From contig NW_004451510.1 in NCBI RefSeq assembly GCF_000321225.1, forward strand, positions 63,219-127,218: a DNA stretch of 64,000 bases, given 5' to 3'. Numbering within the stretch: position 1 is the stretch's first letter; each line of letters opens with the position of its first letter. A program made the position numbers and the translations under genes. The DNA comes from Odobenus rosmarus divergens (taxonomy: Eukaryota > Chordata > Mammalia > Carnivora > Odobenidae). This document shows positions 1 through 14,130 of the stretch, piece after piece. The notes beneath the pieces were generated by a model, which worked only from the letters and a program-made list of their open reading frames with translations, made no database searches and was not told where the DNA came from.

Positions 1-56
1 ACTAATTCCTATGCCACAGAGGCATATTTTGGGGTGGCAAATTCTGTTCCCCTTCA
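1..56 (-). mobile_element. End of an ERV LTR fragment
   Basis: The first 56 bases match the right-hand end of the LTR at 39360-39860: both share 'ggcatatttt.gggtggca.attctg.tcccttca'. On the minus strand the piece starts TGAAGGGG, as an LTR 5' end would. The rest of the element lies outside the window. The family name is not certain. Confidence 0.55.
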
Positions 57-3000
57 TAATTACCATCTTTTAAGCATTAACAAAACCATCTTTGGACTCC
101 AATACTCTCTAGAAGCCCACAAATGAACTGAGAGATGGGGGAAGTTTCTTCTAGAACAATCCACACTGCCCTTTCACTTCTGTCGTCCTGCTGTGGCGTG
201 GGCTCCAAGATCACTTCCCTGCAGGTGTCAGATGTTTTGGGGGAGGAGGTTGAGAGAGAAAGGGGCAGGGAAAGAGTCACTTACAACTCCTTCAGACTGG
301 GCTTCTGAGTGGTTCTGGCGATTTAAAGAAGCAAATAGTGTCCCGTGTCATCCTCATCTCCAGGGCTATGGTAAATTTATGGTAGCTATTGTAGCTAGGG
401 GACGCAGGGCATCATCTACACGCTGAGGCTGGCTGTGACACAGATTCCACTGTTATTCCTGTCATCTTTTACCATAAATTTCTACGCCTCCGTGCAGGGC
501 CCCCCTTGAATGGATTTTGTGCTTAAGCTGCAGCTTGTGACTGTCAGCTAGGCAGAGGTGGGCCCCACAGTGTCTGAAATGAAAGAAAGTGAGGTTTTGT
601 CTCATGCCAGGCTGGGCTAGTGCTCAGTTGGTGAATCTGCCTCCATTAAATGGAAAAGAGGGAAAAAAGCCAGTGGTAATAACCCCAAAATTACCCAAGA
701 AAGCCCGGTGAGCAGCGCCCCATCAGGGCTGCATCTTTGCTCAAGCTTCTCAGTGAAGTACTCGGTCAGGTCCCTTTTTGTGTGTCGAGTGATCAACCAC
801 AGCAGCAGTTTAATGAAATGGGTTTCAGCAGCCGGGCTGGGCGTCCTTTGGAAGTCCTGCCTGCTGGGTTTAATTTCAGTCTCTCAGCCTCTCTTATTCC
901 GACGGCCATCGGCAAGCCTCCTTTTTTCTCCGTCTTTTTATCCTTGGCCTCATTACCCTTTGCCATTCGCTTGTTGGAAAGAGAGGGGAACAAAATTGGT
1001 TGGGGATAAAGAGGAAAGCTGGATTTAGCCCTGACACTTAATCCTCCTCCAGGCTTTGACAAAAACCAGTGGAAAGTCTCCATGGGGCGGTCCTCTAAAC
1101 TATGAGAGGTGAAATGGTACGACCACTGGGGGGCGCCAGTGCAGCGGAAATCTAATTGAGTTTCGAGGTCCATCTCTCAACGTCTGTGGGACACAACTGT
1201 AATAAAATAGATTGGGGAGGTGCAGAAGATAATCCTTCATATCATTTCTTTTTAAATTTTCCTATTAGCCTATCTTCCATAGATACCTCCATTGCAAATC
1301 TGGAGGGATTTTTTTTTTCCCTGTTCTGCTTGGTATATTCAGTTTGCCTAAGAAAAAGCTTTTTACTTCCTTCTCTACCAAATACATGTCCTTTTACATC
1401 GCCACCTTGTTTGGGGAATGATGCCCTGTGTCCTCCAAAAATATGTAAAATATATAATGTCCTGTTTATTATAGGCTCTACCAGGTCCTGATGCTTACTG
1501 TAAATAAAAAAAAAAAAATGAGCTTCTAAGTCAGGCAAATGACTTAGCACTCATTTTGAGTCAGCTAAAAATAAATTAGTTTGAAGAAGATGCTAATTTA
1601 AATCAGGCAATAAGAAACCACAGAATGAATGACAAATATGCATGTATATATATATTGTGTGTGTGTGTTGTTAATATTGGCAACTGGTTGTAGCAATTGT
1701 GGCCAACAACCTGTGCCAGGGGGATAAGGGAGGGAGAGATGAGAATTTTTCTCCAGTAGGCGTTTCCATCATTTGGAAACACCTTGGGCACTTTTCAATG
1801 GCCACTGTGGCCACTGTGACATTTCTTGTAGCCTCACCTTTGGAATGTCATTCTGGCATCTCAGTAGACATGGCATTTTGGAAACCTAAGCCAGGGCATG
1901 CTGATAATGCATCACGCCCACTGGGGCCCCTCCATCCACTTATGCAGCCTTTATGAGATAGACGGTTGGTATGTGTCTGGTGACCAGAGAATGCATTGCC
2001 CAACTCAGGACACTTTTGAAAGTAAAGTGGATGCTATTAATAATTATACCAGAAAGAACATGCATAAATCAGGACTCCTCTGAGCAAACCAGCATCCCTA
2101 GTTCTATGCTCTTTTGACTGTAATTTTCACTCCTTTCTCATTCATGAAAGCACGTCAGAGCAGGAGTGAGTCATGGTATATGCGAATAATCTGAGATGCT
2201 CTTAACTGACTCTGAAGGAAGAGGAGGATTCCTGTACTCCATCCCAATTAATATTAAGTTCCCACACATCACCCAGCTGAGTGCCAGTAATATCTCTGGA
2301 CCCTTGTCAAAAGTGCAAAAACCCCCTCACCAAAGCCTTATCGTCCACCATCCTTGATCGCGGGCTAGGAAACACCTTGATTTACCTCTCCATCACAACT
2401 CATGATTTTGTTTCACATGATAGTCATTTTCGTGTTTTCTGACCCATCCCTGAGATGGCCATTCCTTGGTGAGCGTCCCTTGGTGGCTTGTCTGTGTGAG
2501 GTGCTGACCTAGACCCAGTGATGGTGAGCCCTGTAGTTCTAAACCACTGAGCAAGCATCTCCCCCATTCTGCCTGCCCGCAGGTGCTTTTCCGATATTGT
2601 CTTGCAGATTGAGAATTTATCACCAGGTAAAACAAAGCAAAACAAAAACAAAAACAAAACCTCCCTCCTTATTAGTTAAAGGACCACAAATAAATATAAG
2701 TGAAACACAGTTGCAATGTTCGAAAACTCCTCTATTCTCTAAGTTCAAAGTTAAGTCCAATTGGCTGCAAGTGTTGGCTTCTTGAAGAAATGTCCCAAGA
2801 GTCACCTGTTGCTAAAAACAAGTGTGGGTTAGTCAATGCATGGCTAGATTCAGATACTAATAGCTACTTAGCCATTTGTCAAACAGTGGAAGATTTGGAA
2901 AGGGGAAAGTGAGAGAGCCATCCAGCATTCGGGACAGTCTTCTTTTCTTCTGATTGGAGACAGAAGACCAAGACCATGGTTCTGGGGGAAGGTCAGCATC

Positions 3001-6000
3001 TTCCCAGCAGCCTCTCATTGAGGCTTGGAGACCTCTTAGAGGCTTGCTTTCTTCAGCTAAAAAGGAAAACCCAGCAATATGAGCAACACAAATACAGCAT
3101 TTATTTCCACTGAGAGCAGCTAGGGTCGGTTACTCATAGAATTGGTGATGTCCCAGTGGCAATCTGACCACGGAGCTTCGGAGCACCAGCTAGAAAAATG
3201 ACAGAGCACACTTCCAAACGAGAAGGGTAAAGTGAGGTTTCCTGAAAGGCAGAGTAAGACGAATGAGGGTTCGTTAGAAACGATTGCTAGTTATAGTAAA
3301 AGTACCACAATATGGAGTTCGGGAGGTTTGCTGTTGTTTTGCTTTATTTTTCCTCCCCCACCCCCATGGGAAGTTTAGAGGCAGTCACAGAACATTTATT
3401 CCATGCCAAGAGCCTGGTTTTATATAGAAGAATTCAGAATGTAATAGTTGAATTATATTCATCTTTCTTCCCTAGTTAAAAATCCTAGCTGCCAATTTTA
3501 GTTATTGAACAATATTATATTTATGGAGAGCTTTTGGTGTGCAGTGCACTGTGAAATAGGTACTGTTGGTACTGATTTTCTGGTGATAAAAGCTATTGAG
3601 TTCTAGAAAAAAATTTAATTTTTTGATAGCTCAAGCCTCTGACATATATACTGTTTAAACCGAAAAACACTGCAGCAGATAGATGCATGTTTGAAAATCT
3701 GGGGCCCTGGCATCATTCTTCCCAAACCCTCTGGTGCCATGCCCAGATACTGACTTTCTGGCAGAAGTAGACTATCAATTTAATTGATTCCATGGGGCCA
3801 TTTCTTATGTCCTTACCGGTGGACAATGGGAAATTGCTAAGAGGGGATATATGTCCATTGTTTCTCAAGAGGCAGGTGGAAAAATCAACCGAATCTGGTC
3901 TGTGCCAGAGTCCCTGGTCGTTCTGTTTTGCTTTTGCCCTAACTTAGAAAAAAATCACACCACTGTTCAGTGCGGGGCCATTTAAAGTAGCCTGAAAGAA
4001 AGCATTGAAGCAATTGAAATATAATTTGGCTTGGGGATTTTTCTTTCTGTGTTCATGCACTTCCTCAAATCCTTCACTAGATGGTGTCCCAAATCAATCC
4101 ATAGTCTCGACACCATTGCTTTGGTCCCGGAAGAAAGGCAAGTACACAAAGCCTTCTGCAACTGACCTACCAGCCTTCCTCTGGCTTCAAGGATGACTGG
4201 ACCTTTCCCCACTATCTCATAAGTGATTAGGTCCTATTGCAGGCCATACCTGTCAATATTTTGGGGGTGGTTCTGACAGGAAGCATTTTGTGTGACTGGC
4301 AAGAAGCTTTACTGGATCCATCATTAGTGGCCCCAGGGATCTAGTGGGTGCTGTGAATCAGGGACAAACTCATTTTAACTCCCTGGTGAAGACAGTTCAA
4401 ACCACAGGCCACAATCCTGACAGGACCTGAAATCCAAGTTTGGTGAGTGGGTGGACAGAAGGGTAATGAAGAGAAAATACAGACTATGATAGGCCAGTGG
4501 AAACGCATAATCCGTGTGCCCTTGTATATAAATCTTCAATCCACATTCCTTAGATATGGCCATGTCTAGACCCTGCACGTCAAAGGAAATGATAAATTAC
4601 TGTTGTTGTTGTTGTCTTTAAAAAATACTGAAACGTTCATTTGATTCACAAAAGACAGTGGGGGCTATCTTTCAAAAAGAAACTGGATTTGAGGATTCTG
4701 TAAAAACTGTCCAATGGGCTGTATTCATAGATAGGAATCCACCCTTTTCCAGAATTATTAAGTATGTTTAGTTTCAGATTCTACTTAGTTCCATGGCTCT
4801 TCCTCCCCCTTTCTCCCTGCTTGATTATTCAGATACCTAAACGCACCATCATTTTGACAGCTAGATAGGCGGTTGATTCATTATTGTCAGTAGTCAAGGA
4901 GACTGACTTTTTTCATGATATGCTTTGAGGTCTAGAGCCAGAGCTGTGGGAAAAAAAGAACTTTTAGACAAGCCAGTGGATTGGATGCTGAAGTTCCTGA
5001 GAGGGAACAATGGCTGGGCTCCACCTGTGATCATTTGGCTGTCAACATAAACAGAGCAGAGCCGGATTCTAACTGACTGGTCTGATGAGATGCTTCATGT
5101 GGAAGGCTTGGCTCATGCCAGTGGTAATGAAAATCACCCGAGAGGCAAAGAGACCAGTGCCAGAACCTGAAAGGTGCCATGTTGTAGAGACATCCCTACA
5201 TAGCTGCTATAATGTCACGAGGTACCAGAAAGGACCTGTGAGGATGAAAGATGGAGAGAATCCCTGACCTAAATTGCTTTCTCTCACTGAGGGAATTTTC
5301 AGGACACTTCTGCCCTGAAATGCTCAAACTCACACTATTTCAATTTTACTCCTCTGCGTCGTTGGCCCACAGAAACACTGAAACACAACATTGAATTGGT
5401 AGAAAATGATTTTTGTCCCCATGATAAAGCTGGCTCATTTTTTTCAAATACTCTACTGGCGATTTTTATTGACAGTTATTTGGATGACAGTTTTTCTGTC
5501 TTGTATCCCCGAATTAGACCTCAGTTTTATTTGTTGACGTGCCTCAGTGTGAGATGACTGATGACACAGGTTTCGAGATTGTTGTCAGCTGAGAGAGAAG
5601 TACGAAGTAGGAAGAGCAAGAAGTTTCTCGCGGGGAATGATAGCCCACCCTTCACCTTTTGCCCAATGGGAAATGCCCTGGATCTGTTTTCTGTGCCTCC
5701 ATGTAAATACTGATTGTGATGACTATTTGTATTTCTCATGATCTACATGTTCTTTTACTTGGCTTTACATGGAAATCATAGGGAAGTTTTGGTAAAAGTC
5801 AATTTTCCAGTCTCAATTTCTTAAAGAATGGAGGTTTACAACGTCTAGGGTGAGTGGTACCCTAAAATCTGTATTTTTAACAAGCATCTCCAGATGATTC
5901 TAAGGCGATTTCTGCACGTTCTAGACATATGAGGCAAGGTGATATAAGACCTGGTGCAGATGCTACTGTCTCCAACCACCACTGTACTTGAATTATGTTA

Positions 6001-6655
6001 ACATCAGGAGTAAATGAATATTAAGCCATTTCCATGTACTATACTCCCTGTCCCATGTTTATTCAAGCATGGGATCATCCTGTCAGTTCAGAGCAATTTC
6101 ACTTACCTTAAAAATCTCCTCTACGAATAAGGTAGAAGTCTCCTTAAGCATATACTCACGTTTTACAGAAGAATATTTCTACCTTTCTTTTTATACCATT
6201 TCAGGAGGAAGGTGTTCGTACGTACCTGCCTTGGTGTCTTGGGAGGGAGCTGTGATAGATATGAGGCATGTCAGATTATCCATCTCATGGATAGAACAGA
6301 TATTGTGTAGTTGTTAATGATATTGGTCATTATTTTGGCAGTAGACGAGGGGCAAAGAATGAAGGAGAGGGGATTTTATTGGGAAACAGGGTGAACTCCA
6401 AGAGGAGGATTGGAAGATAAATTTAAAATGTTAAGTCAGGCAGAAAATGTATTAGGAAAATTAATATACTTTCCTCTGATGACATTTAAATTTACGGGGA
6501 GAAAAAGGTGGTTCAACCGTCTCACGATTGTCATTGTAGCCCATGTGCCGAAGACGGTAGATATTGGCCATGGGCTCCTAAGCCTGTTTGACCCTGATTA
6601 TTTATGATCAAAGACATTGAACAGATCATAGAGCAACATATTAAGATTCATTGCT

Positions 6656-6828
6656 CTTTTTTTTTTTAGAGGGGGAGGGGCCAAGGAAGAGGGAGAGAGA
6701 GAATCTTAAGCAGGCTCCATGCCCAGCACAGAGCCTGACGAGGGGCTTGATCTCACAACCCTGAGATCATGACCTGAGCTGAAATCAAGAGTTGGATGCT
6801 TTAACCCACTGAGCCACCCAGGGGTCCC
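6656..6828 (-). mobile_element. SINEC (Can-SINE), antisense
   Basis: The copy reads poly(T), a GA-rich body, then the reverse complement of the tRNA-like head ending in 'ctgagccacccagg'. A 13-bp target-site duplication 'aagattcattgct' flanks it at 6643-6655 and 6829-6841. Confidence 0.93.
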
Positions 6829-7317
6829 AAGATTCATTGCTTTTTAAAAGAAAACTTGACCTTTTAGTCTGAGTTTGAGAAATCACAAAATTGACTTGTG
6901 TGTAATTGAGAAGATAGCACCGAGATTTTGTTCTCTACCCTTGTCCACGCAGGACGGAGCTCTAATGCAAGACTTTAGGAATTGTATGACTTTGGTATAA
7001 AACACAGAATTATTATCTGTCATTCAAAATATATCCCTGAATTGAGAGGGAAGCATTTCCATGTCAGGTCAATATCATTAGAAGTTTAATTAATGGACAT
7101 GTAAATCATGACATATATTAATAGTTATTCTTGGTCATCATAAGTTTATCTTATCAAACCAATTGCTAGGCAGATGTTGATTTAAGATTCTCAGCTTCAC
7201 CTCATTACGGTTTGACCTCATTCATTAAGTTGGCTTGCATTAAATAGGCCTTCAGTGAGAATCCACTCTGTGTGGACAAAGATGAAAAAAAGAAAGATGA
7301 AAGAAACCGAAATTCCT

Positions 7318-7440
7318 TGAGTGCCTACTCATTGGCACTTTATATGTCAGCTTAAATAATTCCTACAAAAACATTATGAAGTGGCTTATATTATCTCTAT
7401 TTTAAATATGGGAAAGCCAAGGATTTATCCATGTCCTTCG
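7318..7440 (-). mobile_element. MIR fragment
   Basis: The order 'gtgcctact..ggcact', '.taaataattcctacaaaaacattatgaagt', 'ttatctctattttaaatatggg' follows the antisense MIR consensus. The copy is strongly diverged. Confidence 0.55.
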
Positions 7441-7557
7441 GTGATCACTGGGTAGCTTTTTAATGTTAAAACAACATAAACATGATTGTAAAACATAAGC
7501 TTACTTTAGGATGTTTTTGTTTCTTTACGTGTCTTTTTAAGTTTTCTTATGCTATAG

Positions 7558-7622
7558 CAGGGGTCAGCCTACAGACCAAATCCAGCCCATTGCCTGTTTT
7601 TGTAAATTAAGTTTCATTGGAA
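7558..7622 (+). mobile_element. hAT-Charlie-type repeat fragment
   Basis: 'caggggtcagc' followed by 'ccaaatccagcccattgcctgtttttgtaaa' and 'agtttcattggaaca' matches the common mammalian hAT nonautonomous element that begins CAGGGGTC. Similarity fades after about 7622, so the copy is truncated. The same family recurs at 17497-17660. Confidence 0.6.
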
Positions 7623-9238
7623 CATGGCAGTTCTGTTCTGCCCCATGGTCTTGATCTCTGCACCCACACTGAAAAAGGAGCTCCCTTCTGGAACATGCCA
7701 TCCTCACAGCAAAGGGAAAGGAGGCAAGGGCTGGTGGAAATACTCAACGAGCTCTTAAAGTTTCAGCGCAGATTTGACCACATAATAATGGAATGGCGAC
7801 CAATACTCCTGCTATGTGGAGACACTGCCGGTTTCCAGGCAGAGGCAAGGACGCCTACTCTCAGAGCAGGCAGGACGTGTGAATAATTAAGAACAATAAT
7901 AAAATCTACCTCAGGCCCCACCAATCCATTCCCCCATCTGCCAACCAGAGCACATCCATTCTCCCAGCCATCACTTAGGTAACCAGAGTGCGCTGTGAAA
8001 TCTCAGAATTATTGCTTCCTACGAACACTTCACTCTCCCACTCCTTGTCTGGGTGGGTTATTGTTCTGGGTTTTGTTCTAGAACCCAGCCTTATCTCATC
8101 TTCCCCGCATGTGTTTCTGTTTTTCTTTCTGGGGTGAGTGCCCGTGACTTGACAAATAATCAATGGTGAGGTAAAAGCAGGTCCAGTCAACAGATTTTGA
8201 TTTACTTCCTTCGGTACGCACTATTCTGAGGCACTTCAGTTATCCCACAGCCTTGCCTTCTATTTGTCAGGGTTATAAAATAGAAAGTAAAATCACCTCA
8301 AAAGCTGCCTTGTGATATAAGTTTCAATTTCCTTTTTAAAGAAAGCTGACCCTTTTGTGAGCCCGAAGATGAAAGTTGCCTGTTAAATGCAGATATTTCT
8401 GGCTGTTCTGCCTGGAGGTCAGTGAAGTAGAACAAGATATTAAAGATACTTCCCCAAACTGGGTCAGAACAGTGTTAAAAGATGAGAGGATTATTTCAGG
8501 GAGCTACACAATAATCCACTCACACAGGTTGAAAAACTTGTCGTGTTTTTTGGATCCCCAAAAGCTGTCTGAGGAGATGGATTAGCCAGGCAGTGTCGCA
8601 CGCCGGGTTGCCGCACATGTACTGTTTTTACTGCTCCATTCAGCAGAACTCCATTATTTCAAAAGCTAAGCAAAAGCAGTCTTTAAAAAAGCAATTTCAT
8701 CATTTTCTACCTATCTCTGAACTAGTAAATCAAGAAAGTATTCCAAAATTATTTCTCCCACTTAAAATGAAGCAAGAAAAAAAAAAAAACCCTTAGAAAT
8801 TGAAAAAAAAATAAGTAGGTTTAATGACCAAAATTAATGTTAAGGCTTACAGGTTATCTCTCGGTGATATACTTTGTTTGCTTATATGATGTATTAGATT
8901 AATATATATTCAACATGAAAAGCCTTCTCATTAAACTCAGTAACGAATTAGGGACATCTGCCCTCACTGTTGCGTGTTAATGTTGTTCTGGGAGTGCTAA
9001 CCAATGCGATGACCAGAAAAAGACACGGGCTTTAAAGTATTTCAGAGGACAAGCCCCAAATGTGTTCATTTTAGATTGTATGATTATGTATCTACAAAAC
9101 CCAAAGGCATCACATAAAAAGCTTTAGAACTTGGCTATAGTAGATGTACAAAGTTGAATATCTAAAGAACTTTTTCTTACACAAAGAGCAAGAATCTAGG
9201 AGCTGGAAAATTGAAATTTATTTTATTTAATTTTATTC

Positions 9239-9428
9239 TTTTTTAAAATATTTATTTGAGAGAGAGAGAGAGCTCAAGAGAGAGCAGGAGTGGGGGTGGG
9301 GGGCAGAGGGAGAGGGAGAAGTAGATTCCCTCTGAGCAGGGAGCCGATGTGGGGTTCAATCTAGGGACTCTGGGTCATGACTTGAGCCAAAGGCAGTTGC
9401 CTAACCGACTGAGCCACCCAGGTGCCCC
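9239..9428 (-). mobile_element. SINEC, antisense
   Basis: The copy has a 'tatttatttgagagagag' tail side, a purine-rich body and the head complement 'ctgagccacccaggtgcccc'. No clean target-site duplication is visible. Confidence 0.9.
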
Positions 9429-12400
9429 AGAAGGCAGCATTTTAGTCAGAATAATTTTATCAACCACAATAGCAAAAAATACGTTAAATAACTAAGAGTT
9501 AAATAAATTACAGTACCTATAGAAAAAAACTGTAAAACTATAAAACTTTAAGGACCCTCTCCAAAAAACCTTATTGTTCCAGTAACAATTTCTGTTTTAC
9601 AAATTATTCCAAATGTAGAAGCTTTAAACAGCCATTTTATTATGCTCATGGCTCTTGTGGGTTAAGAATTCAGACAGAGCACAGAGGGAGTGGGATGTCT
9701 GGAGCCTCATCTGGGAAGACTAAAATAGCTGAGGGTGATTCCATGGCTGGAGCTGGAATATTCTGGAAGCATCTTCACTCACACATTTGACAGTTAATGC
9801 TGGCCCTTGGCTGGGACCTCATTTGGGCTATCAACCAGAACACCTCTCCAGGTGGCCTGGGATTCATCATAGGGTGGTGGGCTCAGGATAGTTGGACTTC
9901 AAGAAGTGAGTGTCCCTGAGAACCAGCTGGACACTGCTCTACCTCTCCTAAACTGACCTTAGAGGCCGTGCAGCATCTACTGCATCCTATTGGTAACCAG
10001 CCTGCCACAAATCCCTTCCAATTCAGGAAATCCCTTTGAGAGGAATGCCAAAGAATATGCAGCTGTACTTTTCAAAACCACCTCATTTAGAAACTGAAAA
10101 ACACCAAAATTCTAAATAAGAAGATTAATCTTCCCTAATTAATATGCAAGATGAATATAATTTTAATCATGTTAATGGAAAGTTTTTTTTTTTAAATTTT
10201 AACTTGCCACAGTGTTTTTCGATATCATCTAAGAGACCAAGTGGGTAGTAATAGGTAAGAACATTTTGAGAAGGGTGAATACTGAAAGGAGAGTTCAATA
10301 TTTTATAGACTGCAATAAATAAAACAGCTTGATTATTCTAAGAATAGACATATCAATCTTACAGAACAGAAAGCTCAGACCCAAGTATTCATAGGAATAT
10401 TCATCATATGCATTCCCAATGCATGCTGAGGAAAGGCAGACTTATTCCAACAGTGGTGTGGGGACTCCTGGTTAAACACAGGGAGTGTAACTCTAATTTA
10501 TGCAAGGTGCAAATGGAATGTTCAAATGAATTACAGGTTTTAAGTGTCAAAATCAATACTTGTTTAAATTAAATACTTATTTAACTGGTGTATAAGTCTT
10601 TCTAAGTTCAAAACCAATGTTGGAATAAATACATATATAGCTGATCGGTCTGATTGTATAAATAATAAGACTGTACATGAAGTAACTAAAAACAAAAATA
10701 AAAGCAGGTAAATGATTTGCAACACGTAAAGCAATTAGATAGTTGATGTTCTTAGTAACAAAGCATACTTCTAAATCAGTAAGATAAAGATGATCACCCC
10801 AAATGGTCAAGGAACATGAACAAGCAGTTTACAAAAGGAAGCCATTCAAATGGCAAGTGAATATATTGAAACTCTGGGATGATTATGGGAGAATAAAAGC
10901 ACAGGAATGCAATAATGATCACCTTTGAGAAGCAAAACAGCCCTTGGGTGGGAAGGTGACACAGCTTTTTTCTGCAGCCATACTAGGACATACTTGAGGT
11001 TCAGTTATGTGAAATGGCCAATTTTTATGCAATATGGCTTTATTCTAACATAGTTTGGCAACATATGACTTAACCTTAACTCTCAAGCAAAAGAAGCTTG
11101 GTTTCAGCAAAGCAACATGCGTCTCTGTGACTTCCCTCAGTTTCCCCAGCTTGGTCAGGAAGGTCAGACCAAGAACTCCCCTCTCCCCTTAGACTCAGCA
11201 TATAGGAAGCATCCCATTAGCCAACAACCCAAGGGAGTATTTTTCAGATATCTCGAAATGATTGATCTTGAATAATAATAATAAATACATTGCCAATCAA
11301 ATTCAAACTTGGTCTTTTTAAATGGCAGAGCCTTTTTTGTCAAACAAATTCTTGCACAAAACTCCAATATATGAGACATGTCAAGTGGAGGCTGGTTTAG
11401 GCCATGAAGGGCCCTATCTGCTCTGCCTCCTTCTAGCCCCTGGGACAGTCCCACTCCCCCTCTGTATTACTCTGTAGTCTGGAGCCCCCGGGAACCAACT
11501 GGACCACCATGACTTTGAGGAAAAGGCAACTTCCAATGTTAAGTACGAGTTAAAGAGCGTTGAGTTAGCTCCATAAGGAAGAATGGATAATCACTTTTGT
11601 TAATTTGCACAAAATGTGCAAACCTAGAGCGTTTTGTTACTTAAGTAAACTGTCTGGGTTGCTGTGAAAAGCTGTTGCTTAATATTTTACAGCATTAATT
11701 GTAAAAAAAAATCCTTTAGGAGCATTTATAAAGATTTCAGTGAGGAACAACTAACACTTATTTTCTCAATACTTTTATGAGTAATACAGGAACAATAATT
11801 ATTTTTAAATATCCTCCTGGTACCTCTCTTTGATTTAGTAAAAAAAAAAAAAATAAAGAAAAGTAAGGTACATAAAACATCTGTTTTTAAAAGTTCAGGT
11901 TTTGCCTCTGAGGTTGAAACACCAGGCATTTTAAGATGCACTCGAGCTCAATTAATAAAGTGCAGTGAAATGATGTGAAAACCACTTATAAATAGACATG
12001 CAAAGAAAAGCCATGGGAGGAGGGGGGAGTGTATCTTGCGTGGGCAACTAACTTCGGGGTGGACAATGGCCATCTGTATTCCATCAGATCAAAAGAAGAT
12101 TCAAAAAGACAATTTGGACTTCAGTTTACTCCGGAAGCAAATACCAGTGCAAAATCAAAACTAAAAACACAAAAAAAACCCCAAAATCTATAAAGTAGAT
12201 AAGGATGCAGGTGAGTGGCTGCAGGTGGGTGATTGCGGTCAGTGGGCACCTCACTGAGGCATAATTCGGATGCACTGGCAGGCTGGGGAGAGTAAGATGT
12301 CTCTCGGTTCAGAGCAGCGTAACATTATGGGATCACTTCCTGTTTTACTCCTTGTCTGTCAGGCCCAGAATCTACAAAAAAAAAAAAAACACAAATAATT

Positions 12401-12462
12401 CTGCTACTCAGGAAGCTAAGCCTCCCAAGCCTAAATGCAGGTTCTTAAAATTATTGCTGTGC

Positions 12463-12654
12463 TGGGCGCCTGGGTGGCTCAGTTGGTTAAGCGACTGCCT
12501 TCGGCTCAGGTCATGATCCTGGAGTCCCGGGATCGAGTACCACATCGGGCTCCCTGCTCAGCGGGGAGTCTGCTTCTCCCTCTGACCCTCTTCCCCCTCG
12601 TGCTCTCTGTCTCTTATTCTCTCTCTCTCAAATAAATAAATAAAATCTTTAAAA
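12463..12654 (+). mobile_element. SINEC, sense
   Basis: The full-length head 'gggcgcctgggtggctcag' is followed by a CT-rich body and an 'aataaataaataaaatcttt' tail. The 16-bp duplication 'aaaattattgctgtgc' at 12447-12462 and 12655-12670 is perfect, so this is a fairly recent insertion. Confidence 0.95.
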
Positions 12655-13465
12655 AAAATTATTGCTGTGCCAACAAGACCACCTCCCACATCTGTGCCTG
12701 GACCCCCAGGTAGGGCTTTGGCTTTCATGCCCCAGACAGCCCCATTGGCTATTTGTGTCTTGTTGGCAGGGCTGAATCAAAAGACAGAATTTCAGCTGCT
12801 AATTGCCCATTGCCAAATATCTAAAGGGAAGAGAATTCTCAGGGAAGGTTACCCTGGAAAAAACCTGTGGGAAAAGGAATCAGTCTCTCATCGGCTTTAG
12901 AATGCTTATCCGGTGCTCCTTACCTCACTTGAGTGTGTAGGAGAGATGTGAATGCGCCTTCGTGTGGCTAAAACCTAGGGAGTCTGAGCCACCTGCTGTA
13001 GAAGGCAGTCTCCAAGCTGTGTCCCTGCTCCGGACAGCCAGATGCAGTATTTAGAAATAGGGACCGCCGCCCAGAGGACCCAGAAAGAAACCTGGACTGT
13101 ACTCATTTTCTCCTCTCATGTGGAGTGATACTCTTGGAATATGTTAAGGATCTGTGAGACATCACTGCACAGTGTATGTGTATATCAAGACATCACATTG
13201 TACACTGTAATTATCCACAGTTTTTAGTTATTTAGCTTAGTTCAGTTCAATTATACCTCCATCAAGCCGGAAGAAATTAAAACAAAAAGAAAAGAATCTA
13301 AGGGCAACAACAGAAGGGACTGTTGGCTTCTCAAGATCCCATTCACTTTGCTGACCCATCAACTGAGTCCTCTGTTCTGGACCAAAGCAAGGACCAAAGC
13401 TCTTGAGAGAAACCGAAAGGATCCAGAGGGTGGGAGGGAGCCCTGGAGCACATGGGGCTCGTGAT

Positions 13466-13670
13466 TCATGTTTCTCAGCAGGGGTATCATTGGCATTTTG
13501 GGCACCATGACTCTTCCTTGGGCAGGTTTAATTGAAGCATTGCAAAGTGTTCAGAGCCCTTGACCTTCAGACATTAAATGCGGATGGTCTTTGTCACAAT
13601 CCAAAACATTAGACACGGATGCCCCTAGCGAGGTGGGACCGCCTCAGGGCGGTTGTCATTTTGAGGAAAG
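13466..13670 (-). mobile_element. Possible MER20-like hAT relic
   Basis: 'tttctcagcaggggtatcattggcattttggg' resembles the reverse complement of the MER20 3' end. The remainder is strongly diverged, so the assignment is tentative. Confidence 0.35.
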
Positions 13671-13799
13671 AATTACCGAATAGCTTGTCAAATTAAGGAA
13701 CAATATAGGGATCTCCCCAAGTGGGCGAAAACTTCGGAGTTGGACCACAACGGTTACTGAGCATCTATTAGCTCAGACAGCTGCTGTGACACATCAAGG

Positions 13800-14130
13800 A
13801 TTAAGTTTTTGCTTTATAGAGTGTGTAAAACGTTTATTGTGTCCATTCTTCGGCTAATGCTTTCAGTTCAGTTTGGTTTATTTTTATGACTGTTCATTTC
13901 GGCTGCCTTGAATATATGACTGACATTAGGTTTATTGGAATTGCTGTCATTGTCATTTCCACGTTGTAAACACCAAATGTGAAGCTGACTGTGTTCTTCA
14001 GTCTTTCCGGGATGCTAACCTCTGTTTTTGTGCTTAGCTCCTCCATATCGGAAAGGGCATAAACCGGACAGTTCTTTTAAGTTGAGACACTTTATTTCGT
14101 GCATGTCAGATTTTTGAGAGATACTCTGGA
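13800..14130. other. Possible conserved noncoding element
   Basis: This is unique-looking AT-rich sequence without repeat structure or an ORF. It is rich in short AT motifs such as 'gttcatttcggctgcc' and 'gctgtcattgtcatttcc'. It has the look of a conserved intronic element, but nothing in a single sequence can prove conservation. Confidence 0.2.
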
